From NCBI GenBank assembly GCA_903901015.1, contig CAIUPH010000114.1, positions 1 through 64,000 of the forward strand: DNA of 64,000 nt, given 5' to 3'. This DNA comes from Candidatus Bathyarchaeota archaeon. Its GTDB lineage: Archaea; Thermoproteota; Bathyarchaeia; Bathyarchaeales; Bathycorpusculaceae. Both the position numbers and the translations under genes were made by a program. This document shows, piece by piece, positions 43,165 to 50,908 of this stretch (the stretch's first letter is position 1; every line of letters begins with the position of its first letter). The notes beneath the pieces are model-generated. The model had not been told where the DNA came from and ran no database searches. It saw nothing but the letters and a program-made list of their open reading frames with translations.

Positions 43165-43626
43165 TTAACTGAGCAGTATTCCCTTTCCACAGTTCTTCAT
43201 GACACAATTTGAAATTGTTATCCCGTTACCTATTATGAGACCGTTTTTTGTTGCTACAATCGGTAATTTGCCTATATGAAAGAAACCGTTAATTTCAATG
43301 TTGTCTGGTGTGTGTACTATCAATTCAAAGAAGAGTTTCTTGTCTGATTTCCGAATCAAAGAAAGGTTCTTCACTTCGCTTCCATCGTGTTTCTCAATTG
43401 TCTCATAATCAGAATGAACAAAAACGAAAGATGTGGATTTATGAATCTTACCCAAGAGTTTTCCAAATTCATCTCTTACTTCTACATCTATAAGTGGCTT
43501 CGAATCCGAACTTCTTAGTTCATATTTGAAAAGTTCTTTTTCTCTTCCATTCTTAACGTAATTGATTATTCCATTAGTGTCTATGTATTGATTGCTTCCA
43601 AGAGTAATATTGACCAATTCAATCAA
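43165..43626 (-). CDS. Unknown element protein (153 residues)
   Basis: Predicted beta-rich protein: IELVNITLGSNQYIDTNGII, then VEVRDEFGKLLGKIHKSTSF and FELIVHTPDNIEINGFFHIG. The final 35 residues (GLIIGNGITISNCVMKNCGK) look like turns of a beta-helix. No signal peptide is seen. The function is unknown. It is transcribed leftward with a gap of 72 bp to the large surface-protein gene upstream. Confidence 0.6.
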   Translation of the reverse strand: MIELVNITLGSNQYIDTNGIINYVKNGREKELFKYELRSSDSKPLIDVEVRDEFGKLLGKIHKSTSFVFVHSDYETIEKHDGSEVKNLSLIRKSDKKLFFELIVHTPDNIEINGFFHIGKLPIVATKNGLIIGNGITISNCVMKNCGKGILLS

Positions 43627-43698
43627 CTTACTCTTCTTGTAAAACTGCCTGAGGTTTTAAGGTTTTGCATCGCTTGCTTTTGTAGATTAAAAAAATTC

Positions 43699-45324
43699 TT
43701 AAAGAAAAGAATTATGCTGTTTAGCTTTTCTTATATTGTTCTTTCTTATAGTGATGGTTACAGCGAAAAGCGACAGAATCACGAATATGCCTAAGACGGC
43801 TATGGCTGGAAACTCTGGAACAGTAGGAGTTGGTGAAGGTAAAGTGGATGAAGTAACAGTTGGGATTGCTGTTGGGTTTGATGAGGTTGGCGAAGTTGTA
43901 GGTGATGATTTTGGACTTGCTGTTTGGGTTGGATTCGCAGTTGGTGAAACAGTTGGTGAAGGAGTAGGTGTTGGTGAAGGAGTAGGTGTTGGTGAAGGAG
44001 TAGGTGTTGGTGAAGGAGTAGGTGTTGGACTTGGAGACGGGGTTGGAGTTGGGTTAGGGGCAAAAGTTGCTGAGATGGTAGTTGCACCATTAACGTTTTG
44101 AACAGTATAAGAATTAACTGTACCCACTGAAGTTCCATTAACCAAAACATTAACTATGTAATAACCAGTATTTGGCGTTATATTGAAAGTTTGACTGCCG
44201 CCATAGTTAATGCTCATAGTTCCACTTGGGCTGATAGAACCACCCGTACTATTAGAAGCAGTAATGTAGGTTGGTGCTTGAGAATTTGGTGCATTCAAAA
44301 ATGGGCTGTATGTAACTGTACCTAAGTTGAAATCATTTTTAAAATCATAAATAGACTGGCTGATGGCTGTTGAATTAGTTGTTCCCCACCAATTATAAGT
44401 AGCATTTACGCTGATTGGAATATTTGATTTGAAATTATAGTTGCTGTTATTGTAGATATTATTATTCAGAATTGCTGGTTGAGGTGCAGTAATTCCAATC
44501 CAATCAATATAAACGCCAATTGTGTTGTTTGTGATTGTGTTATTTCTAACTAATGGGGAACCAAGATTGGAACCTTGCCATTCACTAATTCCTATGCCTG
44601 CTGTATTGTTGATTATTACGTTATTTTCTATGACGTAAGTAGGATTATCTGAAAAAGATGTAAAGGAATGGATTCCGTCTCCGCAACCTGATATGATATT
44701 ACTAGAAATTGTTGTATTGCCAGTAGCAACGGGGTTTTGCCAGAGAGAAATTCCCTGATTAAGGATAGTGTTATTAGAAATCGTGGCTATTCCACCCCAT
44801 TGAACACTGATTCCATTTGTTATAATATTGTTTGAAATTACAGATGTTCCATTTGCCCTTTGCAATATGCTTATGGCGTTATTGATAGTATCATTATATA
44901 TTTTGGCTGAATTACTTAATGCTAAATCAGAATTCAAAACCGCATTCTCTATTATTGAACCTGTGCCAGTAGATTGGTTCCAACCAGCACCGAACTGGGT
45001 GAAAGTTATTTGTCCTCCGTTGAAAGTGATGGAGTTGATACTGTTCCCCAATGCTTGCATTGTGCCATTAACCATTATGTAATTACTATTGAGGTTTACA
45101 GTTACACCTGACTGAATTGTCAAATTAACGCCATTGTTTACAAGAAGGTTTCCAGTTAAAATGTATGGGCTATCTGCTTGTGTCCATGTAGTGTCTGAAG
45201 TAATTACTCCACTTACGTTTGTAGAAGCTTGCACTAAATCAAAATGTATAGTGCCAAATAAAACAACTGAACTAACAATTAATGTTATTAAGAATATGCT
45301 TAACCGTGTTTTATTCATCTTCAA
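43699..45324 (-). CDS. Exported beta-helix surface protein with PEFP C-terminal anchor
   Basis: 541 residues. A signal peptide ([17 protein letters not shown]) is followed by a right-handed beta-helix of NosD/pectate-lyase style with many short N-rich repeats such as [14 protein letters not shown] and [15 protein letters not shown] beta domain ([20 protein letters not shown]) comes next. A Pro-Thr-Ser linker of about 70 residues is partly encoded by perfect 18-bp tandem repeats. [11 protein letters not shown] then leads into a transmembrane helix and basic tail, the archaeal PEF-type anchor layout. It likely binds a surface or polysaccharide, or is a spike-like protein; this is inferred. Confidence 0.85.
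   Translation of the reverse strand: MKMNKTRLSIFLITLIVSSVVLFGTIHFDLVQASTNVSGVITSDTTWTQADSPYILTGNLLVNNGVNLTIQSGVTVNLNSNYIMVNGTMQALGNSINSITFNGGQITFTQFGAGWNQSTGTGSIIENAVLNSDLALSNSAKIYNDTINNAISILQRANGTSVISNNIITNGISVQWGGIATISNNTILNQGISLWQNPVATGNTTISSNIISGCGDGIHSFTSFSDNPTYVIENNVIINNTAGIGISEWQGSNLGSPLVRNNTITNNTIGVYIDWIGITAPQPAILNNNIYNNSNYNFKSNIPISVNATYNWWGTTNSTAISQSIYDFKNDFNLGTVTYSPFLNAPNSQAPTYITASNSTGGSISPSGTMSINYGGSQTFNITPNTGYYIVNVLVNGTSVGTVNSYTVQNVNGATTISATFAPNPTPTPSPSPTPTPSPTPTPSPTPTPSPTPTPSPTVSPTANPTQTASPKSSPTTSPTSSNPTAIPTVTSSTLPSPTPTVPEFPAIAVLGIFVILSLFAVTITIRKNNIRKAKQHNSFL
43955..44026 (-). repeat. Four perfect 18-bp tandem repeats
   Basis: The unit GGTGAAGGAGTAGGTGTT (forward strand) repeats four times exactly, with degenerate copies on both sides. 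On the coding strand it gives a six-residue Pro/Thr/Ser unit (TPTPSP) of the stalk. Copy number probably varies between strains by slippage. Confidence 0.95.
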
Positions 45325-45402
45325 TCTTCCACTAAATCGTATTACCGCTTATTCGCATGCCATCTTTTAAACTTATGTTAGTTTTTGCCTTTGCTTTTTA
45401 CC

Positions 45403-46668
45403 TTATGTATACGGATGAATTTTTTTGGTTTTTATCTCTAAAGCATCAAACAAGTCTATGCGTCTTTTGCCGTCAACAAACCTATATGTGAATAATCTTT
45501 GTAAGGTGTCAAAGTCACTTACTTCCACATATTGGCATGAAACGTCTTTCTTGCTCCATGTTTTATCTAATAGCTTTTCAAATGGCTCTCTAAAAGTCAA
45601 ATACTGAACATTACCGTACAGGGTATTCTTGTTGTATTGTATAATTTTGAAGCTGTTGTCAAAGTGTATGTATGTATATTCTCCAAGTTCTTTAGCCCAT
45701 CTTGTTTTTCTGCCTTTTTTCGTGAATTCGGCTGACTCTACTATGTCGAATAGTTCCCATTTTAATGGGATTGTATGATGATAAAATCCATAGGGGTTAG
45801 TTATTCGCTTCTTTGTTTCATTGTCATATCCAACTATCTTGGAAGATGCGTGTTTATTCACTGGTAGACAACTTTCGAATATATTCCCGTTTTCAAAGGT
45901 AAGTGTTATGCTTACTAAGCCTTCAAAAAATGCTCTTACCCATTGAGCATGGCTACCCATTTCAAATTTATGGAATTCCACTTTAGCATTAACTATCTTT
46001 TCAATAGACTTAACAGCGTTCAATAACGGCAAATTGAGTAAATCGAAAAAGTCAATCTGTAGCCGTGCATATTCGCCAAGTAACAGATAAGTTTCGTCTA
46101 GGTCTCTGAGAGCTTCCAAGAATGGGTTAGCTCTGTAAGTTAATGCTCCACCTCTACCAAACGGAACTATCCATTTCAATTTAACTAATAATTGCATGTT
46201 CCGCTTTAGTTGTCTCTTGCTGACTCTATTTCTTAAATAATGTTCCAAGTCAGTAAAGCTTGCTATTCTAAAGTGACCTACATAAAACACAATCTCAGGT
46301 AATACTAAAAATCGTGTGGTCTTAGGGGCAGTATGTAAACGGTCTTCTCTCCCTTTTACTAGATAAATTTTTGAAAAAGTTAATAGGTCATTTAGGCTCA
46401 TTATGAGCTTGTTTTTCTGTTCGGTTCTATTATCGTCTTGAGTTAGAGTAATAAATAATTGATTTAACTCTCCTATTTTGCTACTAAAAAAGCTGTTTTT
46501 TATGTCATTGGGCTTTAGGTTTTTTACCCTATTTTTATTTAAATTTTCTTTATTTGCCCTGTACTTCTTTCTTCTATTCTTATTGATTCGTTCTTTATTC
46601 TTGTTATAGTAACTTTGCTGTTTACTGATTTTCCTTATGTCAGTATTTACTTCTGAGAGTAAACTCAT
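45403..46668 (-). CDS. Unknown basic element protein (421 residues), possible DNA-binding/replication role
   Basis: The N-terminal 55 residues are Lys/Asn/Arg-rich with a repeated pattern (YNKNKERINKNRRKKYRANK), resembling DNA-binding tails. Residues ~115-180 look like a winged helix (SFTDLEHYLRNRVSKRQLKR, then WIVPFGRGGALTYRANPFL). The C-terminal part is mixed alpha/beta without recognised catalytic motifs. It is the largest unassigned gene of the element and lies next to a 380-bp AT-rich non-coding region, so a replication initiator is a reasonable guess, nothing more. Confidence 0.65.
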   Translation of the reverse strand: MSLLSEVNTDIRKISKQQSYYNKNKERINKNRRKKYRANKENLNKNRVKNLKPNDIKNSFFSSKIGELNQLFITLTQDDNRTEQKNKLIMSLNDLLTFSKIYLVKGREDRLHTAPKTTRFLVLPEIVFYVGHFRIASFTDLEHYLRNRVSKRQLKRNMQLLVKLKWIVPFGRGGALTYRANPFLEALRDLDETYLLLGEYARLQIDFFDLLNLPLLNAVKSIEKIVNAKVEFHKFEMGSHAQWVRAFFEGLVSITLTFENGNIFESCLPVNKHASSKIVGYDNETKKRITNPYGFYHHTIPLKWELFDIVESAEFTKKGRKTRWAKELGEYTYIHFDNSFKIIQYNKNTLYGNVQYLTFREPFEKLLDKTWSKKDVSCQYVEVSDFDTLQRLFTYRFVDGKRRIDLFDALEIKTKKIHPYT

Positions 46669-47048
46669 ATAATCTGTTTCCCGTTCCTAATCAATCTAAA
46701 AATTAGCAGTTTTGGCTAACTAATTTATCACTTGATTAAAGTATGGTGTCGTAAGCTATAATATAAGCTTTATGCACTGTGCTTAACAGATTTAGTTACA
46801 TGTCTTTAAAAGATATATTTGCTAAGAAACGCATCGAAGTGAAAGGAGAGTAAATAGGAAGGGAACCGTCATAGGAGACATTATTATGCTGACGGCAAGA
46901 CATAATTAGGTATATATAATGCAATTTCAAGTAATTAAGTATTTTCTTTAATGTTACGTTTATACATATAAAGTTATATTTTATAGGAAGTTATAAATAG
47001 GTGAATAGCAAATTTTTGATTATAAAGTAGCAAATCGTAAGTGATAAT
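46669..47048. other. Divergent AT-rich region, candidate promoter/origin
   Basis: 380 bp between divergent genes. It has several TATA-like sequences (GGTATATATAATG near 46910, ATATAAAG near 46967, TTATAAATAGG near 46990) and very short frames such as MSLKDIFAKKRIEVKGE at about 46800. No long inverted repeats were found by eye. GTGAT at 47041-47045 is the ribosome-binding site of the next gene. Confidence 0.4.
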
Positions 47049-47318
47049 ATGAGAATAAAAACGTATCATACTGTTTCTTTGGAAACGGAAAATAAAAAAT
47101 TGTTAGAAGAATTAACCGCAATTATGGAATGCTCTAATCAAAACGAATGTTTAAGTAAAATCTTGAAACCAATGTATGAAGCCTTCTCATTCTATAAGAC
47201 AGGAAAATTAGAATCGTATCCGTTAGCTTCACGGGCACAGATAGTTTTTCAGCTTTACCCAAAACAAGCCTATGTAACTTTTGGTCAAAACCAACCCATG
47301 CCAAACGGAGACGATTAG
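47049..47318 (+). CDS. Small element protein, ribbon-helix-helix-like
   Basis: 89 residues. The N-terminal half (YHTVSLETENKKLLEEL, then NQNECLSKILKPMYEAF) has the strand-helix-helix pattern of RHH regulators. The C-terminal half is not recognised. It starts the rightward gene set after AAGTGAT. It may control the divergent promoter, which is inference. Confidence 0.55.
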   Translation: MRIKTYHTVSLETENKKLLEELTAIMECSNQNECLSKILKPMYEAFSFYKTGKLESYPLASRAQIVFQLYPKQAYVTFGQNQPMPNGDD

Positions 47319-47320
47319 AT

Positions 47321-47494
47321 ATGTCTAAAAAAATTATAAAAGATTTAGAAAACAAGCCTAGCGATTTTACGCATGGCATTGATGACAGAGATTTTTCTAA
47401 ACATACAGAAACCGAACCCGAAATTTTTCCAGAGATGGAACCATTCTGTAAAAGTCGTCAACCTCAAGATAGACAGAAATTGATTAGAGAGTGA
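47321..47494 (+). CDS. Unknown 57-residue element protein
   Basis: An ATG at 47321, 2 bp after the previous stop, reads SKKIIKDLENKPSDFTHGID and ends QDRQKLIRE. It is charged and without motifs. The stop TGA at 47492 lies inside the GTGATTGAG that precedes the next ATG at 47500, so the genes form one translational chain. Confidence 0.55.
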   Translation: MSKKIIKDLENKPSDFTHGIDDRDFSKHTETEPEIFPEMEPFCKSRQPQDRQKLIRE

Positions 47495-47499
47495 TTGAG

Positions 47500-48081
47500 A
47501 TGACAGAGCAACCAATTATACCAATTAAGAAAGAAAATAACATTCGTGTGATTCTGGATGCTAGTCCACAACTTAAGAACGCTAACGACCAAATTGAAAA
47601 GCTGAATCAAGAAATCGGAAAAAAAGACGAATTACTGAAGACATTCATGGCTCAAACTGCCGAATTCGAAAAACGAAAGATTGAAGAAAAAAGTACAGAA
47701 TCAAAACATTATATTAAAAGAGAAAGTGAAGAGACCGCACGATTAGAGACCCCTGAACCCCAAAAGCAGACATATGAGCTAGACCCCGAATGCGATGTTC
47801 CAAGAACCCTTAAAGGTGAAAGCATTTCTGAGGTTATAAATTTCCTTAGTGTGAATGCTAAACGGGGAAATTTGGATTCAAAACGTATTCTGAATGATTT
47901 GACCAAAAAAATAATTCACAACACTAAACCGCTAGATTTTGAATTTCATGGAGATTCTAAGCTTCTATGGAAAACCCCACTTCCTATAAGCGAATTTGAT
48001 TCAGATGAAAGAAAGAAAGCTGTAGCGAATTATAATGAAAAGTTACGTAAGAATCGCACTGAAAATTGGAGAGTGAATTAA
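47500..48081 (+). CDS. Unknown coiled-coil element protein
   Basis: About 193 residues from ATG 47500; a GTG at 47491 is also in frame. Residues ~25-70 form a likely coiled coil (NDQIEKLNQEIGKKDELLKT). The C-terminal half is charged, with RTLKGESISEVINFLSVNAK. No family is recognised. It ends in TAATG, overlapping the next gene by 1 bp. Confidence 0.6.
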   Translation: MTEQPIIPIKKENNIRVILDASPQLKNANDQIEKLNQEIGKKDELLKTFMAQTAEFEKRKIEEKSTESKHYIKRESEETARLETPEPQKQTYELDPECDVPRTLKGESISEVINFLSVNAKRGNLDSKRILNDLTKKIIHNTKPLDFEFHGDSKLLWKTPLPISEFDSDERKKAVANYNEKLRKNRTENWRVN

Positions 48082-48581
48082 TGAGTTTGCCTAGAACACA
48101 TCATAAGCCAATTTCGGGTCAATGGAAGCAACTTCCAAGTGGAAAGGTAATATGGCGTGAATTTCTTTCAACGTTCGGTGATAACTTTAAGGATTTTGAC
48201 CCACTTGATTTAATCGGCATAAGCAGAGAAGCAGATTTTAAAATTGTGTTTGTAAAAACTGACCCTGACCCAACTAAATTTAATTCAAGAATATCTAGGT
48301 TTTTCTGTCAAGATGTACACATGGAATTAAGAGAGGATGTAAGCGAAAACATTGTATTGAAATTCGGTTCTGACAAGTGCTATTATATTTCAGATTTAAC
48401 TCCACTAGGAAAAACGCTTAAAGCAGTTTTAGAGAGCAATCCCGAATTAATTGTTAACATTTCAGAGCCTTACTTAATTTCGCAAATTCAAGCAATCGCA
48501 TTTCTAAATCAATGGAACTATGGCTATGGTCGTGTCGAAGTTTCTGCTAACGGGTCAATTGAATATTATAAGACGGTTTAG
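48081..48581 (+). CDS. Unknown element protein (166 residues)
   Basis: The ATG overlaps the preceding stop. It contains WKQLPSGKVIWREFLSTFGD and KFNSRISRFFCQDVHMELRE, and a C-terminus with WNYGYGRVEVSANGSIEYYK that resembles a beta-hairpin. No recognised domain or membrane segment is present. It belongs to the rightward element operon. Confidence 0.55.
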   Translation: MSLPRTHHKPISGQWKQLPSGKVIWREFLSTFGDNFKDFDPLDLIGISREADFKIVFVKTDPDPTKFNSRISRFFCQDVHMELREDVSENIVLKFGSDKCYYISDLTPLGKTLKAVLESNPELIVNISEPYLISQIQAIAFLNQWNYGYGRVEVSANGSIEYYKTV

Positions 48582-48599
48582 CTTGGATTTGATTAAATA

Positions 48600-48728
48600 A
48601 TGAAAAATGATGATTTGTGTCATAGATGCAAAAAATGTAATGTGACCGTTCTTGAAATTCGTGAGGACACAGCATATTTTGTGTGCGATATATGTGGACT
48701 AATTAGGTCGAAAGACAAAAACCTCTGA
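48600..48728 (+). CDS. 42-residue zinc-ribbon miniprotein
   Basis: A short frame with five cysteines: DDLCHRCKKCNVTVLEIRED and then YFVCDICGLIRS. The two CxxC pairs 19 residues apart are a classic zinc ribbon. It starts 18 bp after the previous gene. It probably binds nucleic acid or a transcription component. Confidence 0.65.
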   Translation: MKNDDLCHRCKKCNVTVLEIREDTAYFVCDICGLIRSKDKNL

Positions 48729-48969
48729 AATAGCCCCTACCAGTACAGAAATATTGACTTTTGGAAAAGTAGTCTGAAAAATAGGGATTGCCAAAAGTAA
48801 ATTGAAGTTATGTTTAACTTTCTGTTTATTTGAGATTTATATTTACTATTTTTAATGGTTCTTAATTTGTAGTTAAGATTCGTTTCTGCATTCCAATAAC
48901 CTGATAATTCCAAGTTTGGCGTTAATAGAAAAGCAAAATTGCTAAACCTTTTAATGCTAATAGGTTCCT

Positions 48970-50196
48970 ATGTACGATTTTATGGCTTTTTTGCTTCAAA
49001 AAAGTCGAAAAATGGCACAAAAAAAGCGAAATATTTCGAAGATTTGCTATATATTTGTCAATCTAGTTCATCATTCACCACATTTAGAAGGTGAAAGCAC
49101 GGAAAACAACCAAAACCAAAACAATGAAGGGATTCATAGCGATTTAAGCAACATCTTAACCGACATAAAGCAACATTTAGGTTTAATTCTAGTCGCTGAA
49201 TCGGGACACGGTAAAAGTTTTACAGCGTTTAGCATAGTTAAAGAAGCACTAAAAGACCAAAACATGACAGTGATAATACTTAGCCCTAGCTCTATTTGGA
49301 AAAGAAATTATGGCTTTATCAATTGTGTTCAGGTTGGAACCTCAGAGTTTAACCCCATTGTGGCAATAGATAAGACCGACATCGAAAACGTTCAATTTCT
49401 CAGAGACACGATTCATATAAACTTAGACAAAAAATACAGCTACATTAAATCTCAATGGCTAGAAGACCTTTTACGTTCTAAGGCATCTTTGCTTTTTGAT
49501 ATTCACTATTTGAACGGTAGACGCATAAAATATTTTGAATCGGTAGTTCTTGAATACATCTTTAAAATGCAAAAATCAGCAATTGATAAAGACCCAACAT
49601 ACAAACATCATTATTTGATAGTTCTAGAGGAAGCACAAACAAGTTTTGGAACTTATTCAATGAATTCAGATGATTCACTAGAGCTATTTTCACTTTTTAC
49701 AATTTCCCGTTCGGATGCCTTCATTCACTACCTAGTTTTAGGTCAACGACTAAACGATATTAGCTGTAAAATTGTTGAACGCCTAAGAGTTTTTTGTGGT
49801 CTTACGCTAGGCGAAAATAGTTTAAGGAAATTAAAAGCCATGATGCCGAATGAAGAGACTAAGAAGAGAATTCAATGTTTGCCTAAACGACATTGGATTT
49901 ATTTAAACGGGTCAACGAATCCCGAACTAGTAATTTCAGAGTATAAGAAAGAAGGAAGTGTAAAATATTTAAAACCTGAGCCGAACCCAAAAAGAACAGA
50001 GCCAAAACCAAAAGAGTCTTTGGTTTTAAGGTATATGAAATTCGTAAATAAATTCAATCCATTCGGAACCGAACCAATGACCGAAAGCATAAACCTAGAC
50101 CCGAATACTTACGACACTGAGAACAAACAAGAAAGTGAAGAGGACGCTTTAGAGGAAGATAACGCACTTCTAGAAGAGGAAGACGATTTATGGTAA
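48970..50196 (+). CDS. P-loop ATPase of the element (HerA/VirB4-like or viral packaging type)
   Basis: 408 residues. The Walker A motif is AESGHGKS at 76-83 and Walker B is YLIVLEEAQ near 215-223. LVLGQRLNDISCKIVERLRV after it resembles the sensor region of HerA/FtsK-superfamily ATPases, which move DNA in conjugation or virion packaging. The C-terminal ~80 residues are charged and acidic at the end. Possible starts are ATG 48970, 48982 and 49012. In the circular form it would lie directly upstream of the att-spanning gene and the integrase. Confidence 0.75.
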   Translation: MYDFMAFLLQKSRKMAQKKRNISKICYIFVNLVHHSPHLEGESTENNQNQNNEGIHSDLSNILTDIKQHLGLILVAESGHGKSFTAFSIVKEALKDQNMTVIILSPSSIWKRNYGFINCVQVGTSEFNPIVAIDKTDIENVQFLRDTIHINLDKKYSYIKSQWLEDLLRSKASLLFDIHYLNGRRIKYFESVVLEYIFKMQKSAIDKDPTYKHHYLIVLEEAQTSFGTYSMNSDDSLELFSLFTISRSDAFIHYLVLGQRLNDISCKIVERLRVFCGLTLGENSLRKLKAMMPNEETKKRIQCLPKRHWIYLNGSTNPELVISEYKKEGSVKYLKPEPNPKRTEPKPKESLVLRYMKFVNKFNPFGTEPMTESINLDPNTYDTENKQESEEDALEEDNALLEEEDDLW

Positions 50197-50260
50197 ATTC
50201 TCAAGTTTGTTTGAATGTTAGAAATTATGAAAAACAAAAAATTTGGAGACCTAAAAAAAT

Positions 50261-50647
50261 ATGAAAATGATTTGTCCCGAATGTGGAATTATGGGTTATA
50301 CCCAAATTAGAAAACAATACGCAAGAATTGCACATTATAGAGGTTTCAAAGGAGAATCTAGACTAGTCGATTGGCACAGTACAACCATTGAAGAACTACA
50401 GAAAGTTAACCCTCAAATTGTTATCAATAATGTTATCAATGAATCTCAAGTTTTTGTTATCAATGGAAGAAAAGCAAATTCAACATTGTTAACATCATAT
50501 CGCCAGACTCATAATCTGGAGTTTGAAGGGCCAAGCGCCTGCAACCAGAAGTCGCGGGCTCGAATCCCGCCCCCGGCACCACTTTTAAAATATTTTTTTA
50601 ACAGCTCCTTCTGTTTTTTCTGGGACATTTGGTTTTATTGTGTTTAG
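50261..50647 (+). CDS. 5' part of the att-spanning gene, with an altered tail at attR
   Basis: Starts MKMICPECGIMGYTQIRKQY with a single CxxC. The frame enters the att core at 50501 as RQTHNL. In the integrated state it continues into host tRNA sequence (EFEGPSACNQKSRARIPPPA) to a stop at 50645-50647, giving 128 residues with a spurious tail. In the circle it would instead read into the left end and finish as a 180-residue protein overlapping the integrase start. The N-terminus resembles small archaeal CPxCG proteins; the function is unknown. Confidence 0.75.
   Translation: MKMICPECGIMGYTQIRKQYARIAHYRGFKGESRLVDWHSTTIEELQKVNPQIVINNVINESQVFVINGRKANSTLLTSYRQTHNLEFEGPSACNQKSRARIPPPAPLLKYFFNSSFCFFWDIWFYCV
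50420..50464 (+). repeat. Arm-type repeats, right side (3 x GTTATCAAT)
   Basis: GTTATCAAT starts at 50420, 50432 and 50456, spacings of 12 and 24 bp. The reverse complement occurs twice at the left end, with 12-bp spacing. The copies lie 36 bp inside the attR core. They are within a coding frame (VINNVINE), but the inverted copies on the other arm encode different residues (IDNTIDN), so conservation appears to act on DNA. Confidence 0.65.
50501..50519 (+). repeat. attR core (19-bp direct repeat)
   Basis: CGCCAGACTCATAATCTGG, identical to the attL core at 40284-40302. Confidence 0.92.
50501..50578 (+). tRNA. tRNA-Met(CAT) 3' part at attR, with variable-loop intron and intact acceptor strand
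   Basis: The anticodon stem-loop is followed by AG, a predicted 29-nt intron (50522-50550), then GTC, the T arm GCGGG-CTCGAAT-CCCGC and the acceptor strand CCCCGGC with discriminator A and an encoded CCA. CCCCGGC pairs 7 of 7 with GCCGGGG at 40258. The intron junctions follow the same CTGG/CCAG helix and 3-nt bulges (AGT, AAG) as in the left copy. The D arm and 5' acceptor strand are missing, so this is the host 3' half left by integration. Fusing it to 40258-40302 restores a full tRNA with one intron and variable loop AGGTC. Confidence 0.8.
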
Positions 50648-50695
50648 GCACAAATTTTATATCGATAGGTGAACCGTTGTACTCTGAGGTTAACG

Positions 50696-50908
50696 ATGGA
50701 AACTGTTACAGTTTCAAAAAAATACCAAATAGTCATTCCAGAAAAACTGCGCAAGAGCGCTGGAATTAAACCCGGCGACAAAATGGTGGCAATAACCAAG
50801 CATGGAATCCTCCAGTACATACCCGTGCGCCCCCTAAAAGACACTGAAGGCTTTATTTCAGGGTTAGACACAGACGACCTCCGCGACGAGTCTGACAGAA
50901 TTGATTAG
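50696..50908 (+). CDS. vapB: VapB-type antitoxin, AbrB/SpoVT domain
   Basis: 70 residues. TVTVSKKYQIVIPEKLRKSA and GIKPGDKMVAI form the swapped-hairpin AbrB DNA-binding domain. The acidic C-terminus (LDTDDLRDESDRID) is the toxin-binding tail. The ATG at 50696 is preferred to an upstream in-frame start at 50669. It overlaps vapC by 8 bp, the usual antitoxin-toxin arrangement. Confidence 0.9.
   Translation: METVTVSKKYQIVIPEKLRKSAGIKPGDKMVAITKHGILQYIPVRPLKDTEGFISGLDTDDLRDESDRID

Larger units (their letters stand above)
40284..50519 (+). mobile_element. Integrative element in tRNA-Met (about 10.2 kb)
   Basis: A 19-bp direct repeat (CGCCAGACTCATAATCTGG, the tRNA anticodon stem-loop) bounds the segment. 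A tyrosine recombinase gene lies just inside the left end. The DNA between the repeats is visibly AT-richer than the flanks, and nearly all its genes are unknown. Contents: integrase; a leftward three-gene unit; a 153-residue protein; a beta-helix surface protein; a 421-residue basic protein; a rightward set of small proteins; and a P-loop ATPase. No recognisable Rep, Orc1/Cdc6, polymerase or capsid gene is seen. It may be an integrated plasmid or a virus of an undescribed group. Confidence 0.9.

Noticed and set aside
43955-44026. Tandem repeats as a CRISPR array
   Set aside because: The units are contiguous 18-mers without spacers and encode the Pro/Thr/Ser stalk of a surface protein. No cas genes are present.
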